64,000 nucleotides of DNA from assembly GCA_023079485.1 (NCBI GenBank), contig CM041084.1, positions 70,589,709 to 70,653,708 of the forward strand, read 5' to 3'. The notes beneath the pieces were generated by a model. It had not been told where the DNA came from. It was given only the letters and a program-made list of their open reading frames with translations, and searched no databases. Below, one piece after another: positions 37,966 through 52,200 of this stretch. This stretch comes from Archilochus colubris. Taxonomy: Eukaryota; Chordata; Aves; Apodiformes; Trochilidae. Within the stretch, counting starts at the first letter, position 1, and the number at the start of each line of letters is the position of its first letter. The translations under genes and the position numbers were made by a program.

Positions 37966-40900
37966 TTCCCTCTCCCCTTGTGCTCTTGAGAATGTCAGGA
38001 GGCTGAGGATCAGATCATCAAACTGGAGCAGGGCTCAGCAGTCTGGCCACAAGAAACCATAAACTATGATGGATGCATCTTGAGAAGCAAATTGCAGAGG
38101 AGTGAGGTGAAATAAGCAACTTGTAAAGTGTAACTTGTTGCTCTGTGACACCACTGAGTTTCAGTCACTCAGTGCAATGATTGGCACACTAAGTATTCTA
38201 TTATATCATTTAGCTGCTCTGTCTGGTCATTGCACTAAATGCCTACATTATTCAGGCATTTTTTGAAATACCTGGCATTAATATTACACCCATACGATGC
38301 AAGCAGTCAATGAGGGAAATTACTAAAATTTCCACTCTTCTGGAGAATAGATGCTTTGTGAAAATGTGCTCATTTTCTGAAATAGTATGTATAATGGCAT
38401 GAGTCAAGGGGCAAGTATAAAAGACTACACAACACTATAAATATGTATAGTAGGAAAGGTTTTATTTCTCTTTTTGAGATAGCAGGTTCAAATAATCAAG
38501 AACCAGGCAATTTGAATATTACCTACCTATTATTTTTCTCTATTTTCCTGTTAAGAATGAAAACTTTTGCCAATTCTTAAACTGCTTAGGTGTTTAGGTT
38601 CACATCAGACCAGTAGTGGAGTTCTTTTCTTTTTCAGATACTCAGTATTACCTTGCATGCAGAATAGGCAGTTTAACTACATCTAAATATCTACACTGCT
38701 GACTCCTAGATGATCCCAGATAGACCAGGCTTTCAAAATTGCAATCTCAGTTCTATACCTACACAGGAAAGCAAGGAGAAAATGCCAGGTGGTATTAAAT
38801 TTTTGTCTATCTTCTAACCAACTGTTTGAAATGTGGACCTAAGTGGTAGCCACATATCACTTGACAATAACCAGGCAGCTAATGTGCTCGAACTGCTATT
38901 CATTACACAGAACAAGGGCAATTTACACTTGTCTTATGTTCCCTCTAGGTTTTATCCACTTATTCTTTCACTGTACAAAAGTTGGCATCTTTTTCTGAAG
39001 CACAGAGCAATGACTATATTAAGGAAAATAGCTGCATAAAAAGTATTGTAAATTACTGACATGTAAATAATAGCAACTCTGTAACAAATCTGAAACAAAT
39101 CTGTTAACTATTTTTCTTTAATCCTTCTCTGCACATATCTCTATGTTAAACTTTTATTTTTTCCCTGTGAAATGAAAAACAGTACCATGTTTATTGACCT
39201 CCTGGTGGCCTGCTGGTAAATGAGTTTTAATTCAGTTTCTGAAAGGAAAAAATAGTTCTTAGTAACTTACTCAGGATGCCTCTTTCTTTCCAAAAAGGAC
39301 TGAATTTTTGCTAAATTCATAAACCTGGGTACTATCATTGAAGTTGAATGTAGCAGGACAAAATATTTTTTCTTCTTTAATTTGTCTATATTTAATTCAG
39401 CTGGATTTGCCCTTTAAGCTTAACTGAAAATTAAAAATTCAGATTTTCCAAACATTTTTCAATTTTTTTTGTTTAATTGGAACTAGAGGTCAAATTTAAA
39501 GAGTTTATTAATTTTTCTGTTTTTGAAAGAAGCATAATAGAGCAGTAATTTCTTTTTTCAGCTGAACATTTAAGTTTTGTAACTGATTATTTCCCCTAAT
39601 GGTGTAAGATGATTGACATTTTGCAACCATCTACATGGCATATGAGCTGTAAGAAGTTTAGCTTCTTTGCATCTATAAGGTTAGATTTAAGTGTGTTGAA
39701 GCATAATATACTTCTTAGTTCTCTGACCAGTTTTTCCACCCACTCACTAAACAAAAGGAGATTTCTTACCAGCTAAACCAGTTACATCTCCCATCTTCCC
39801 ATTCATCTGCTGAATAGGAAAAGAATTCAAATCAACTGAATCATTTCATTTCATCGTAAACAAAAGAGTTTAGGTGTCTTAATAACCTTTCCCCCTCCTT
39901 ACCCTCCTCTGCCTCTTCACATTATTATGCAAATTTCCTTTTGAAGGTGTCAAAATAAAAGTTGAGACCTTTCAAGAATATTGCTCTTTGAACAGCCTGA
40001 ACTACTTTGGAGCTGGGACACCAACCTGTGAGCTGCACTGGGTTCTGGCAGTCACTGTGAATTGCTGCCTATCTTTCATTTAAATAAATATATCTGCAGC
40101 CTTGAACGCTGAACAGTCATTACACAATACAAAAGCAGATTAAAGCAAGATTCTACTGACTTATCCCTGTCGTGGAATTTCCACCAGATAATACTTTGGT
40201 GTCACAGTGGTATTAAGAAGATCAGTTGAGTATGAAGACTGACTATTGATCTGCCAGTCATTTAGATCGGGCTTCTGATTGCAGAGCTCTCTGGAGCCCT
40301 CCTGGCCCACGTACCTGGACCTCTTTCCCATAGGGAAAGCATTTTGAAAAGCAGCCAGCTTTCATTCAGGTGTGGGGTTAGGTCTCAGCTGGGGTGCAGA
40401 AGACCTCAATTTAGAAGAATGTTACCTTTGTGTACTCTTTGTAAATCAAGTATTCAGAGTTTCAGAGGTTTAAGTATACTTTTAAACTAAAAACACTCTC
40501 CTTTTTACAATAAAAATTTTCAAGGTTAATTAAGCATTATGATATAGCAGATTCTTTTAATTTCTGAATCCCAGTTTTCTCTTCAAATGTATGTGCTTTC
40601 TGAACCAATTACATGAAATGAAGTTTGAATAGATAAGTAGGAAGATTCTACCAACATTTTTCATAGTAACTTCAAACTGAACAATGTTATTTTAACTCCC
40701 AGAGCTAAATTCACTACAATGGCAATTCAAGACATTTGAAGAGTTGTATGCAAACACTCTGAGGACTGAACTTAAGATATTTACTCTTCTCTTTATAATG
40801 AAAACCTTTCAATTATTTAATACTGAGTACATTTTTTTTTCACAATGGATTTCCACAGCCATTGGTTTTGTTAGGTAGTCTGCATATGAATTCACTTAGA

Positions 40901-43349
40901 AGCAATTCAAGTTAACACACTTAAACACTGCAGTTTTCATAATCTCTTAAGTAATTTCTAAAATAATAGATGGATTAAAAATTGCCAAGAGTTGCAACAA
41001 CCTATCCCTTGAGATTTATGGACAGATGAAGTGGAATACATTGAATAAAATCTGTAACTGCAGATGCTGTCTCAGTGAAAAAGAGGTTTGCAGCATGCTC
41101 CTAGCTTCAGGAACGAGATTAAGTTGAAATGGGTTGTTTTGATGGTGGAAACCTGCTCGATTCTTACCAGACACCCCTCTTTACTCTGCTTTAATTGGGT
41201 TTTTTCCAGTATATCCTGTAAGTTTCTTTTCAGACTTTCTGAGTGTTTTTGCCAGGGCAATACCCATGGTCTGGGACAAGCTCTCAGCCTCCCTGGGGAG
41301 TCAGGCAGCTTACCTGGGCACAGAGTTTAGTCCCTTGAGTTGGGCAAACAAAGGCATATTGCTTCCCGTGTGTTTTTGGCTAGAGGAGACAGCTTGCATT
41401 AGGTTTTGAGCTAGGTTTTTATTTTCTTTTTTTCTTCCCTTAATGCTCTTTGATTAGCTATGTTATGTTTATCCATTTCATTTCGTGCTCATGGTATGTA
41501 TATAAAATATATATATACTGAAATTAATGATTTAATACAGATATTCATTCATCCAATGGGTGTGTTATTTTAATGCCTCCCAAATAATTAGAAGCATTAA
41601 CACCAGTATTGGTGTTTAGCTTTTCCCACAGCTGGGGAAGGTACAGCGTAGAGGCCTCCTCTGTGACTGTATGTAAGTTAAAGGGAAAAAACCCACCGTA
41701 CTCCAAGGCTTTAGATTAAGATAAATTTTGCTTTAGTAAAAACTCTGCTGTTCTTCCCTAGCACAGCAGGCATGGTCAATGCAGAAAGTAACAAGGCTGC
41801 TTCCTCACTCTTTTTGAAGACAAACCTACCCCTATGAGAGTTTGATTTCTATTCAGCTTGAGATTGGATAAAGTGGGGAAGTCCCTCAATCTCCCTCTCT
41901 AATTCTGGATACCTCCATTCAGCACAGTGAGACCACGTTATCCCCAAAGACATTCTCTGGCAAGATAAAATATGAACCTAAAAAAAAGATGTAACAATCA
42001 GCTGCCTATTCTTAAATCAATCCATGAAGTTCACAGTAACTTTCAACATAAAATGTTTGCTTGATCCTTTCCCTGCCCAGTGTTCATTAAATCACAAGAG
42101 CTGTTAAAATGCACTTACCCTCTTGTCAGCTGCTCTCTGTATCTGAGTCCAGGGACTTCCACATTTATCAAGTACTAATATGTCTCTATGAAGTAGACAC
42201 ATGCTGTAGGTAAAGAGGTAACATCCAATAGCCTGCCAAACAAACAAACTAAACCTGACATACAAGCCCAGGTGAGCTGTGATTCTGTCTGAAAAGGTTT
42301 TCAGCAGAGTAGGGTACTCTCCAGGTGCTGCATGCCCTACTCAGAGAGAGGTCCCAGAAGGAACCATCCTTTATAAGGCTCTGTGTGCATCAAAAATAGA
42401 GAGGAATCTTAAATGGACTTGTGGTTTTAATTAAGTAGAAATGGTCAGATATTTCCTGCCAAAACAGTTTTAATAGGGTTGACAGAACTGTTCATGAGGA
42501 AAAGATGACTCTTAATGAGTCTCTAGATTATAAAGGGATTAAAAAAAAAAAAACAACAAACAAAAAACAAAACACAAACATAGAAAACAGGTGATATGTC
42601 CCAGTATCTCAGTTTCAAAAGTTGTTTTGGCTATGACTTCTTGCCCAGATATTTTCACACTAATTCTGGGAAATAATACAATGGAAAAATATTTCAAAAT
42701 CAGAACAGTTTGACTGAATCAACATTTCTCTTTTATTAGCAGTTTAGAAACGTTTTCAAATTCTTAACTGATAAAAAACTGTCCTGGAAGAAAATTATAA
42801 CACCTTAGGCACCAATAAGTCACATTATTCTGTGGTTGAATATTTAATGTGAAACTAAACCATGTGAAGAATGCCAAAAGTCTATCAGGAACAAAGATTC
42901 ACCTTAAATTCCCTGTTGTGTTGCTATATTGTTTGACGATGGGATTGATTTATTATTTTTTTCTGTAATTTGCCTTTTTGTGCTTACTTTTTTCCAAGTA
43001 TTGGTTTTTCTCCTTTCCCTTCTTTCACCATCGCTGTTCTCATCACCATTTCCCTCCATCATCACACCACATGAAACACTGATGACCTTCCCAAGGGCCC
43101 ATGTGGCAGAGGGCTCGGTAGGATGGATGGATGGAAATGTGTCCTCACTTTCCTGCTGGAGGGCCAAGTGGCAGGAAGAAGGTAGAAAGAGCATTAATTA
43201 AGATCTTTCCCTTGAAGGAGAGATGGGGTACAAAACTCAACAAGTGCAGATTCTGCTCTCAGTGACTTCATAGCATCAATGCCGGATCTTTATTCCTCAT
43301 AAGTGTACCAGGTAGCATCAGGGAGGGAGGAGTCAAGGAGATCTTTCTG
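37966..43349. other. AT-rich unique DNA, no recognised gene
   Basis: No long frames or transposons. Low-complexity items are an AT microsatellite at 41,496-41,518 and an A/C-rich tract at 42,540-42,579. About 39,895-40,160 contains an exact octamer ATGCAAAT (39,927-39,934) inside complex, repeat-free sequence and may be a conserved noncoding element. The remainder holds nothing I can interpret. Confidence 0.55.
42540..42579 (+). repeat. A/C-rich low-complexity tract
   Basis: A run followed by aac, aaac and aaaaac units. Same class as the other A/C-rich tracts in the window. Confidence 0.8.
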
Positions 43350-43953
43350 GGTAAGATAACAGATATAGCATGGCCGGCAGGAGCAGGGAAGTGATTTCAC
43401 CCCTGTACCTGGCAGTTGTGAGGTTGTACTGTGAATAACAGTGTTCATTTTTGCCCAACAACGCTCCCCCACCCTCCCTCCTGCCCCATCACTACAAGAA
43501 GGACACTGATGTGCTGGAGAATGTCCACAGAAGAACAGCAAAGCTGATGGAGGGTCTAGAGCACAAGTCTTATGAGGAGCAGCTGAGGGACCTGGGGTTG
43601 TTTAGCCTGAAAAAAAGGAGGCTTAGAGGAAGCTTTAGTTCTCTCTATAACTACCCAAAAAGAAGTTGTAGCAAAGTGGGGATTGGTCTCTTCTCCCACG
43701 TAACAAGTCACAGAACAAGAAGAGACAGCCTCAATTTGTGCCAGGAGAAGTTTAGGATATTAGGAAAAAAATTCTTCACTGAGAGGGTTATCAGGCACTG
43801 GAATAGGCTGCTCAAGGAAATGGTTCAGTTACCATCCCTGGAAGTATTTAAAAGATGAGGAAGTAGGTGTTAGGAACATGGTTTAGTGGTGGGATTGGCT
43901 TAGGTTGGGTTGGACTCAACTACCTTAAAACAATTCTATGATTCTATGATGAT
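43350..43953 (+). mobile_element. CR1 LINE fragment, plus strand
   Basis: The segment aligns by eye with the last part of CR1 ORF2 and the 3' untranslated region in sense orientation: 'ggcaggagcagggaagtgat', 'cactacaagaaggacactga', 'gtcttatgaggagcagctga', 'ggcactggaataggctgctc', and it finishes with the octamer tail (attctatgattctatgat) at 43,933-43,953. Similarity starts near 43,350; everything 5' of that is lost. It is in the opposite orientation to the long copy at 36,549. Confidence 0.93.
43451..43858 (+). pseudogene. CR1 ORF2 C-terminal remnant
   Basis: One frame remains open for 135 codons. It includes YKKDTDVLENVHRRTAKLME, then [20 protein letters not shown], then [19 protein letters not shown], which match positions about 295-407 of the frame at 36,636-37,886. 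The first residues come from a shifted or degraded stretch, as the CR1 similarity at 43,365-43,450 is in disturbed frames. No catalytic motifs are left. Confidence 0.85.
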
Positions 43954-44687
43954 TATTTCCTTAAGAACTACAGAGAAAAAGAACAAAACAGCAAAAGGCA
44001 TTTCCCACCCCAGAAAGATAAGCAGACATTTTCTGTCTTTTTTTTTTTTTTTTTTTATTGACATTTGTTACAGCACAAGACAATGTTATAAACTTAACAA
44101 CCTATTCTCAAAATATCCTCATAGTTACATGGGTGGACCAGGCCTATGGTCTAAGATACTGAGGTCCAAAAGGAAATCTCTTAGGATCTCCAGTTTTACT
44201 TCTTAGTGACTTTGGTTTTCTATTTCTGTATACCAACCCTTCTTTTCCTGATGCTGAGAAAGATACAGAAACTGAATTTATATAATCTCAAGCCTTAAGA
44301 TCTTCACCTATGAGGAATGACTGCAGACAGATCCACAAAATACATTCAGCATGCCGGATTGCCAGTGTGCAATGTTTGCTTCATGCCATAGCACGAATAC
44401 GCAGCAACATTGCAAATGAGCATATAAATATCAGCTCCCAGTGATGTGAGGGTTTTGGGACTACATTAGATGCATTTGTGTCTCTCCTACTCCTGAGCTT
44501 TGAGAGAATCTGATGTAAATTTTCTCTTCCTCGGTAGGAAACTTAAAGAATATTCTTTTCTCACTTCTTTTCCAAGTCACTTCATTCACAGAGCAATAGA
44601 ACAAATTGGAAGAAACTAGCTAAGTTTTAGTAACTTTCACAAGGTGAAATAAAAAATTGTGCTTTTTAGAAACGAATGCCTACATTT
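43954..44687. other. Spacer between two CR1 fragments
   Basis: AT-rich unique sequence with a T run of 21 bases at 44,038-44,058. No gene or repeat family recognised. Confidence 0.6.
44038..44058 (+). repeat. Poly-T run, 21 bases
   Basis: An uninterrupted T run about 85 bp downstream of the CR1 tail. No retroposon body was recognised on its minus-strand 5' side. Confidence 0.9.
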
Positions 44688-44850
44688 CAGGGAGGTTGTG
44701 GATGTCTCATCCCTGGAAGTGCTCAAGACCAGGTTGGATGGGGCTTTGAGCTACATAATCTAGTGGAAGGTATCCCTGCCCATGAAGGGGCATTGGAACT
44801 AAATGATTCTTAAGGTCCCTTCCTAGCCAAACCATTCCACTTCTACGATT
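44688..44850 (+). mobile_element. CR1 LINE fragment, 3' tail only
   Basis: Sense-strand CR1 3' landmarks in order: 'cagggaggttgtggatgtct', 'catccctggaagtgctcaag', 'aggttggatggggctttgag', 'tagtggaaggtatccctgcc', 'aaggtcccttcctagccaaa', then a decayed octamer tail. It belongs to the same broad CR1 type as the fragment at 5,655 and differs from the type at 43,350. Same orientation as that neighbour, but the two are separate insertions. Confidence 0.9.
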
Positions 44851-45925
44851 TCATATTTGAAACCAAATTTGCCCCAAGAAAGCTACTATCCTTATTACAC
44901 ATCAAGGAGCACCATGAGTGTTCAGAAGGCCCAGAAAGGAGGGGATGCACAGACAATGCCCTTGTACATTTTCCATAATCCCATAGTTAGCTTGTAGGAC
45001 GTTTCCAGATTTAAAAATTGGCAGGTTTTCTTCCACCTGCAGCAGGGAAAGAAGTTTGTTAGCGTGAACTGCCTGTGCCACCATGTGGGAGCTTCCAGGA
45101 AGTGCAGGAATGCCCTGAAATCAGCAACCAACCACTCCAGCACCAACCTTTCCCTTTACATAAACAGACTGCCCAGAAGTGCAATTCTCTGCCAGCGAGC
45201 AGGCTGTAGGGAATCACCCCAAGTGACACCAGGGCAAAGAAGCTTAAACTCTTCGGGTTTATTTACCAGTGGATTAGAGGGGAAAAAACGCACCACCAAA
45301 TCCCCAAATCTTCTGAATCTGAATGCACAAATGTTGTGGCTGTTTTTACCTGAAGCAATGCGAGTGTCACAGGCACTCACATCCTTCATAAATCACTGTT
45401 GGCTAATGAACAGCAAGAAGAGTGTTTTTCCTATAAAATACACATAACTTTAAATAGTGAAGGAGGAACTGTCAGCAGACACCACTTGAATGCATTAATT
45501 AAAAGCTGTTTCACTGCTGGGAAACTGTCTGTATTTTGATGCAGGCACTTGCAGGCAATCCCAGGACCATGAGCATACATTTTTAAGATGCTCAAGGACT
45601 AGATGTAGTCAGTTACAGGAATAAAATGCCGACACTAAAAAATATAGTTTATTTTATACGGACTGGAATATACAAACAATTAAAAAAAAGAGCATCTTTG
45701 CACCAAGAATGCTGTGAACTTTTTCAGCCACTTCCTACACATCGTTGAGGACACGCTTCTTACCTAAAATGATGCTAACATGTAATTTCAAATGAGAACA
45801 TTTGCCATGAATACCATTCAAAAAATGTTTAATTGTTTAAGCTACCATTAAGGTTTTTATCACATACTTAGTAGTGGAGCTAGCAGGAAAAGAAGTGAGT
45901 GGAGAGAGGAGATGTGTGCATGCTG

Positions 45926-45957
45926 ATATTACCATAAACCAATATTACCATAAACGA
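45926..45957 (+). repeat. Short tandem duplication (16-bp period)
   Basis: The word ATATTACCATAAAC occurs at 45,926-45,939 and again at 45,942-45,955, so a 16-bp unit is repeated twice. It is probably a local replication-slippage duplication. Confidence 0.85.
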
Positions 45958-46135
45958 TTGTTTACTTCTGCGCCTTTCTCTTTTTTAGTCCTCTAGCTCA
46001 TTAAAAATGCAGATCACTTTTATACCTTAAAACAGGCAAAAAATATCTCTAGCCCTTCAGAAAGACTAATGAAATTACTTAAAACGTAGGGAAAAATAAT
46101 AACTCGTGTTAATAATTGCTCCTTGTTCTTTATAT

Positions 46136-46201
46136 TCACATATGTATATATTCACATATACAAATGTGTACGTATACACATGAAAATATATTTATATATA
46201 C
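46136..46201 (+). repeat. Degenerate AT/TG-rich alternating tract
   Basis: Imperfect alternating purine-pyrimidine sequence of TATATA, CACATA and TACGTATACACA-type words. It may be a decayed dinucleotide microsatellite. Confidence 0.7.
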
Positions 46202-49200
46202 TATTCCTTACACTCATGAGAAAAGTGTAAGATATTCTTACCTTCCCATGAGAAGAACTGTCATTGTAATATATACTAATGGGACAGAAGTACAATCCTA
46301 GGAAGGCCTAGGGTTAAAGACCATTGACAATATTGTCTGTTGCAGTTGAAGCTTTCTATTCTCAACCTTGTCCAGCAGAAAAGAAGGGAGGGTGGAACAA
46401 AGGACATCATTACTGTCCTGAAGTTTTCTGACATCATCTGAGGTAAAGGATATTGATCCAGTTGTATCCAGACCTAGGGCAAATGATGTCCTCTGAACTT
46501 TAATCGGATTATCACTGAAATAATAACATCGCTCTCCCCATATGAGTTATGAATATTAAAGAAAAAAAAAGTCAAGAGGTGCATGAATATCACTACATTG
46601 TAGACATAGTTTCTTACTTAACCTGGATGACATTTAAAAAAAACTGTTAACCTTCTTCTAATTCTGACATCTTATGCAATAGCCCATCTTTATCTGGATA
46701 ACCTTTATGTTCTGACTCAGCATTTTCTGTGTAGCATTTGAGGACATCTGATTCGGTATAAAGACACAGAGACCATGATTAAAAATTGATCCATACAGCT
46801 AACATTAAATTTTCCTCTTCTTCCTATGCTGCAAGGAAAAAAAAAGATCAGCTGTGTGGGTTAATGGCTAGAAGCACCTTGCATAAGAAACTGAACCTCT
46901 GAAGAACTGAGATCCTGTACAGTCTCCAGTATGAACTCAGGTTGTCCAAGATTGCCATGGGAACTTGAGCCACAAGTACTGCAGCAATTACAATATTATG
47001 AGACCCTGGAGGCAGGAGCTCTGGTGCCTGACAGACTGAGCCAAAGGCAGATCCAGATTTTATTCCTTGATCAGACAAAGACTGATTAGGATTGGATGCT
47101 GACTAGGCATCCAATCTGTTTGACTTCCTATTAGGTCTGTAAGCCACACAGGGCAAAGACAATCCCCCAGCCTGTGCTTGCACTGAACTGAGTAAGCCAA
47201 GTCAGACTGAATACACCTCCATGCCTCAATACACCAATGCAAAGCACTCAGAAGTGAGTTGCCTTTGGAATAACAGTCCCCTATCACCTCTTTTGTCCTT
47301 GCTGTCTACAGTGGTGGCAAAAGAGTCCTTAGGCTCTCTCCCAATGAACATTTGCTGCTGTAGCCCAAGCTCCAGCTCCAGGAAAAGCATCACATCCACT
47401 TTGTCCCTCCTGAGACTGGGCAGGGGCCTGCCCATGCTATTCAGCACACAGGCCCTGACTCTCTGTTGCACATCATCCAGCCCCCACCTTGTCATGCTGG
47501 GAGCTGATAGTGCTCAGTCTCACCTTACGTTGCTAAACCAGCTGTGAGATTCTGGCCTACGATGAGGCAAAGAGCCTAAAGAGCTCTCCCTTGTTCCCCT
47601 TTTCTGGCAAAACACCAGAGACCATCTCTGCTTTAGGGATGCTGTTCCAACCCTCAGCCCAGGGTGGAGTACCATGCAGGGGACAACCCACAGCCCCTTA
47701 CTCACCTCAAACAGACCCTGTGCCCTCTCCTGCTCCCAGCCAGCTTCTGCAGGAGAGTTGTGAGGAGATGGAGGATGGGGCAATGGTCATAGCATGCTTG
47801 CAAGCATGCAGCACATCATAGGCTCAGTTTTATCCCACCATTGCACTGCATTTTTCTAGGTGTGGGCACTGATCTTCCTTTGATTCCCTTGTGGCCCAAG
47901 AGGAATGGGGACAAAGAACAATGTCCAACAAAGAAGATGGAGGCACGATACAAGATATCACATGTGGTCTCTTAAATATGAGGTTTCTGGAAGAAATGAG
48001 GGCTGTTACAAACACTACTTTAATGGTCCAGTCATGCCTCCAATGAGACAGGCACCTGTCAGAAGTAGCAGTTGCTAAATAATGGCAATAAAGTGACATC
48101 TGCACATACAGAAATAGACTTGGCAGTTTAAAACACTGCATTTTTTTTTTCCTCATGGTTCTAGCAGGAATGTAATGAAGTAGAAGCTTAATACCAGGGA
48201 ATCTAATCAGATTGCTTTTATATTATTATTTGAACAACATATCTAATAAAATAGACTCAATGAAAGTTAAACAAGCTCACTAGCAACTTAATTTGCATTT
48301 TGTAATCCAAAGTCTTCCTGGAGATGTTTGTGAAACACAAGAGAAAATCCTCTCTGACACCATTAATGTTTTATGTCAGAGTCATAATTTTATTCCAGAA
48401 ACACCTTGTTTCAGCCTCTGAGAGTAGTATTGTAACATCTTAGAGAGGAGACTGCAATGTAGGCAATTTAATTACTAGATGGTTAGATCAATAGTGTGAA
48501 AGAACAGGACTCTGTTATTGATGAACAAGCCAGCAAAATTAAACCACTCACTGGAAACTGTTTCTTAAATACTTCTGCAATACCAATGAGAATTGTACTC
48601 CAAGGTTAAAATTCCAAGTAATAATCACTATCAATTTCATCACTGTGTTTTTTGTTTGGTTGGGTTTTTTGTCTAGTGATAATAGGTGGGATTTTCAGAA
48701 TTACTTTAGGAACTAGGATCCCAATACACAACTGCAAAGGTCCTCAAGCTCCTAACACCTCTAAAAGTAGAAGTACCCAAAGCTGTCACTTACTTTTGAA
48801 ACATGAGCTGAAGTCTAGTTTTATGACCACTTTTGGTGTTTGAGAATAGAAGGGTTTCTATTCATCTCAGTCACAGCATATGCTCTGCAAACAGCATGAT
48901 TCCATTTTTTAAGAATTTAAATGTGCATTTTAAGGCAGATGCTCAGAACTTTATTGTTGGAATAATTTAACTGAGGAGGAAATAATACTTTACATTTACA
49001 GTATTACTGAAAACGCAGGCTTTTGAAAAAAAAACAACACCAAAATCCAACATTTGGGTTTCATGCAGTGAATTACAGAGAAGCTGAATTAATTTGCTCA
49101 AAATTGTAACATTTCACATAAATGTCCAAAAAGGAGAATTATGTTAAGACTCCCAGGGGGTAGACAAAACCTTTCACATGTTTTTAACAGCATGTATCAT

Positions 49201-52200
49201 TTCTTTGAACAGGCCATTCCTTATTCCTATCCTGCTGAAATTAATGATCCTAGTTTCAGGCAGAGAGAAGGAATCCTCTTTTTTCTTTTACAATTGTCAT
49301 TTAAGAGCAAATTAAATCTACTTGGATGCTAATTCAAGTAATAATGTAATGGTTTGCCAGCTTTTCTCACATCTCAACGATGTAGAGTAATAAAATCTTC
49401 TACAATGATGACAGGGTTTATTGAGTGGCTTTTTGAATGCTTAATTTTGTTTTGTGTGTTCCAGGGTACTGAAAACTGGTGATTAAAATTGTTCAGAAGG
49501 GTCTTAGAGTCTGAAGGTTAAACTAAAGCAGAGAAACATGTGGAAGGTGGGAAAGGAAGGACAAAAACTGGAGACAGACAGGCATGGAACCAATGTTGCT
49601 GAGGGGGAGATGCAAAGTGCTGAAAGTGAAGGGAGGCTGGTAGCATCCTGACCGAGATGAACCTGAGTCAAGACTCAAAAGACAATCTAGGCCCATATGA
49701 TTCTCTGTGTAAGCTGTATTTAAAATTGCTGTAAGGCTGTAAAGCCTCTCTTTTTCCCCTTTTACTGTTCACTAATGCAGTTCAAACCACTTCAGTGTGC
49801 GACAGATACATTTTCTGATGGTCTTCAGAGCAGGACCAGAACCGTCTACATCAGCATCCTTAAAAAGGCAAGCAGACATTCAGATTGAAAGCAAGATACT
49901 AAATAGGGGTTTCACTGGGGCCTAAGAATGACAGATGAGAGTCTGCTAGGAACACTTTGTTTAATATTGCCCTTTGATACAATTTGCACAAATCATTACA
50001 CATTTTAACAAAAGAGTCAGCAGTTTTAAAAGAATCCCACTAGTATTTTATCGCTCTTTCTAACCCACATAATAAAAATAGAATTTTCTTTTGTATTGTA
50101 AATGCATATATTAAACAGTAAGTAGCCCTGCAGAAATTGAAATGACCCTTAAAGACCCTTTGCCTCTGTAAAAAAACCCAGCATTTTGCTGGGAAATCCA
50201 TTCAAGTTAAGAGAATCATGGATTTAACAGCCGAGGAAAAAAAAAAGCCAACCCTTTACTTGGAAACCAGTTTTAAAACTATTTACTGTTTGTAAACCTG
50301 TAAGAGATTCAGTGAGGGTTTTTTCCAGGCCCTCAGTGATTTGTCCCCATGATCTTTCAGGTACCTCCTATTAAGAATCTAAATTAAATTAGCTGTTAAA
50401 ACACAAGGTTTGTTTTCTATGTCTATTTCAGTAAATTGAATTTGCTCTCTTGCTGTTAAAGCACAAGTAGGTTAGTAAAAAGAAGGTAGGGGTAGGAGTT
50501 GCACCAACCACAGGAAGAAGATGAGGAAAAAAACCAAACACCTAAGGGGTGAAAACAGTATCATGCTGGTATCATGTCCCAAAGGATGTAGTTGAAACTG
50601 TATTGATGGAATAAATTAAAATGAGCCTGGAAATCTTATTGGAAGAGCATAGTTACAACAGTGCTCAGGGGATGAAGTAGGTCATTCCAGGCCACAATTC
50701 TGTTAGAATTAATTTCCATCATGCAGTTCTACTGTGGGTTTTTTTGCTTAAAAGAAAAACTTGTACTTCAAACTGTCTGCATGCTACATATCATTTATAT
50801 ACCACTACTTAAGAGAGTGGTAGCAGCCTTCAAAAAGAAACAATGGCAGTCCTCATAATTTTAATATTTACAAGGAATATTTGTTGAACAGAGAGAGCTA
50901 TACACCAGTACCTTTCTGCCAAAGGTAATGGGGAATCATAATGCTTTGATTTTGCTTCAGTGGGTAAGTATTAGAAGTATCAGGGCTGCTACCTTCTCCT
51001 CAGATGAGTTTGCAGCAGTGAAACATGGACTTGAGGAGAAATATTTGTATATATGTCACAATAGAAAGAGAGGAAAGAAAGTTTTCCCAGCAGAAAGTTG
51101 TGTTGTCTAAAAGGCAAGCTACATATATAAGTATTTTGAAGAGAAACCAGAAATGAACAGGGAGTGCACCTGAAGGAGGTTGGGTTCTCAAGGACAGCAA
51201 AACACTGGTGTTACAGATATTCTGGAAAATAACTGAAAAATCAAGAAAGAAATTAAAACTATGGAGCACCTGCATATGGTTCTGCTCTGAACTAGCAAAT
51301 TTAGCAACACTTCTCATTTACCTTTCTGCACCTGTTATAATGATTTTGCCTAACTGAACATAGGAAAAGCATTCAGAGATTAATTATCACAAATCTTTGC
51401 CGAATTTTCCAATCTTCTTCAAGGAGGAAGACAACATGGCTTCCTGGTAGCTGTGCTGGAGAAAACCATTCTGAAAGAAACGGATTTGTCACCATGTTGC
51501 TGATAGTTAACCACTGTCATTCCTTCCTCTTGCTTTGATATTGGGAGCAATCTGCATGCAGCATGGGACTGAGTGTGGTTTAAAGCCTTTCTGAAAAAAA
51601 AAGGAAAAAACAAAAGAGAGCAAAGCTTCTTGCTCCCTCTACTCTATACCTGACCTTGCAATATAAGCTAGCATGCTATTCAACCCAGATCAAAACATTT
51701 CACAGGGTTATGTATAACTTACGGATTTTGTCAGGAGAAGAACAATGCATTATTTTGGTTGCACAGTTTCTAGTATCATATGACCTTTTACTAAAACCAG
51801 AAAGAATTCTTTCTGAAGAAATGGGGTCCAAAAATAAATTCAAAACAAGGAAAGACAGTAAGCACCTGGGTTTGATAAAGGATTAGTGGAGATGTTTCAT
51901 TCTGGGGGTTATCTGATGACTATTTGATTTGACTTATGCTTTCAGTAATCATACTTAATATTACAGCTCTCATGACTAGCTAGATTTCTGTTTGTTTTCT
52001 AATCAGAAAGTTCAAAACCCCCAAAAGTTTTCATAATGCCTAAACAAGCAAGGGAGCCACTACAGTCATAGTGATGCTGTCCTACTTCTCTGCAGTAAGG
52101 GATCACCTACTCCAGTACAATCTTTCCTCCTCCTCTTCTCTGCTTGGTCTTGCAGCTCCTTGCTGAGCCCATGAACACAGAGGCCAAGTACTTCTTCTGA

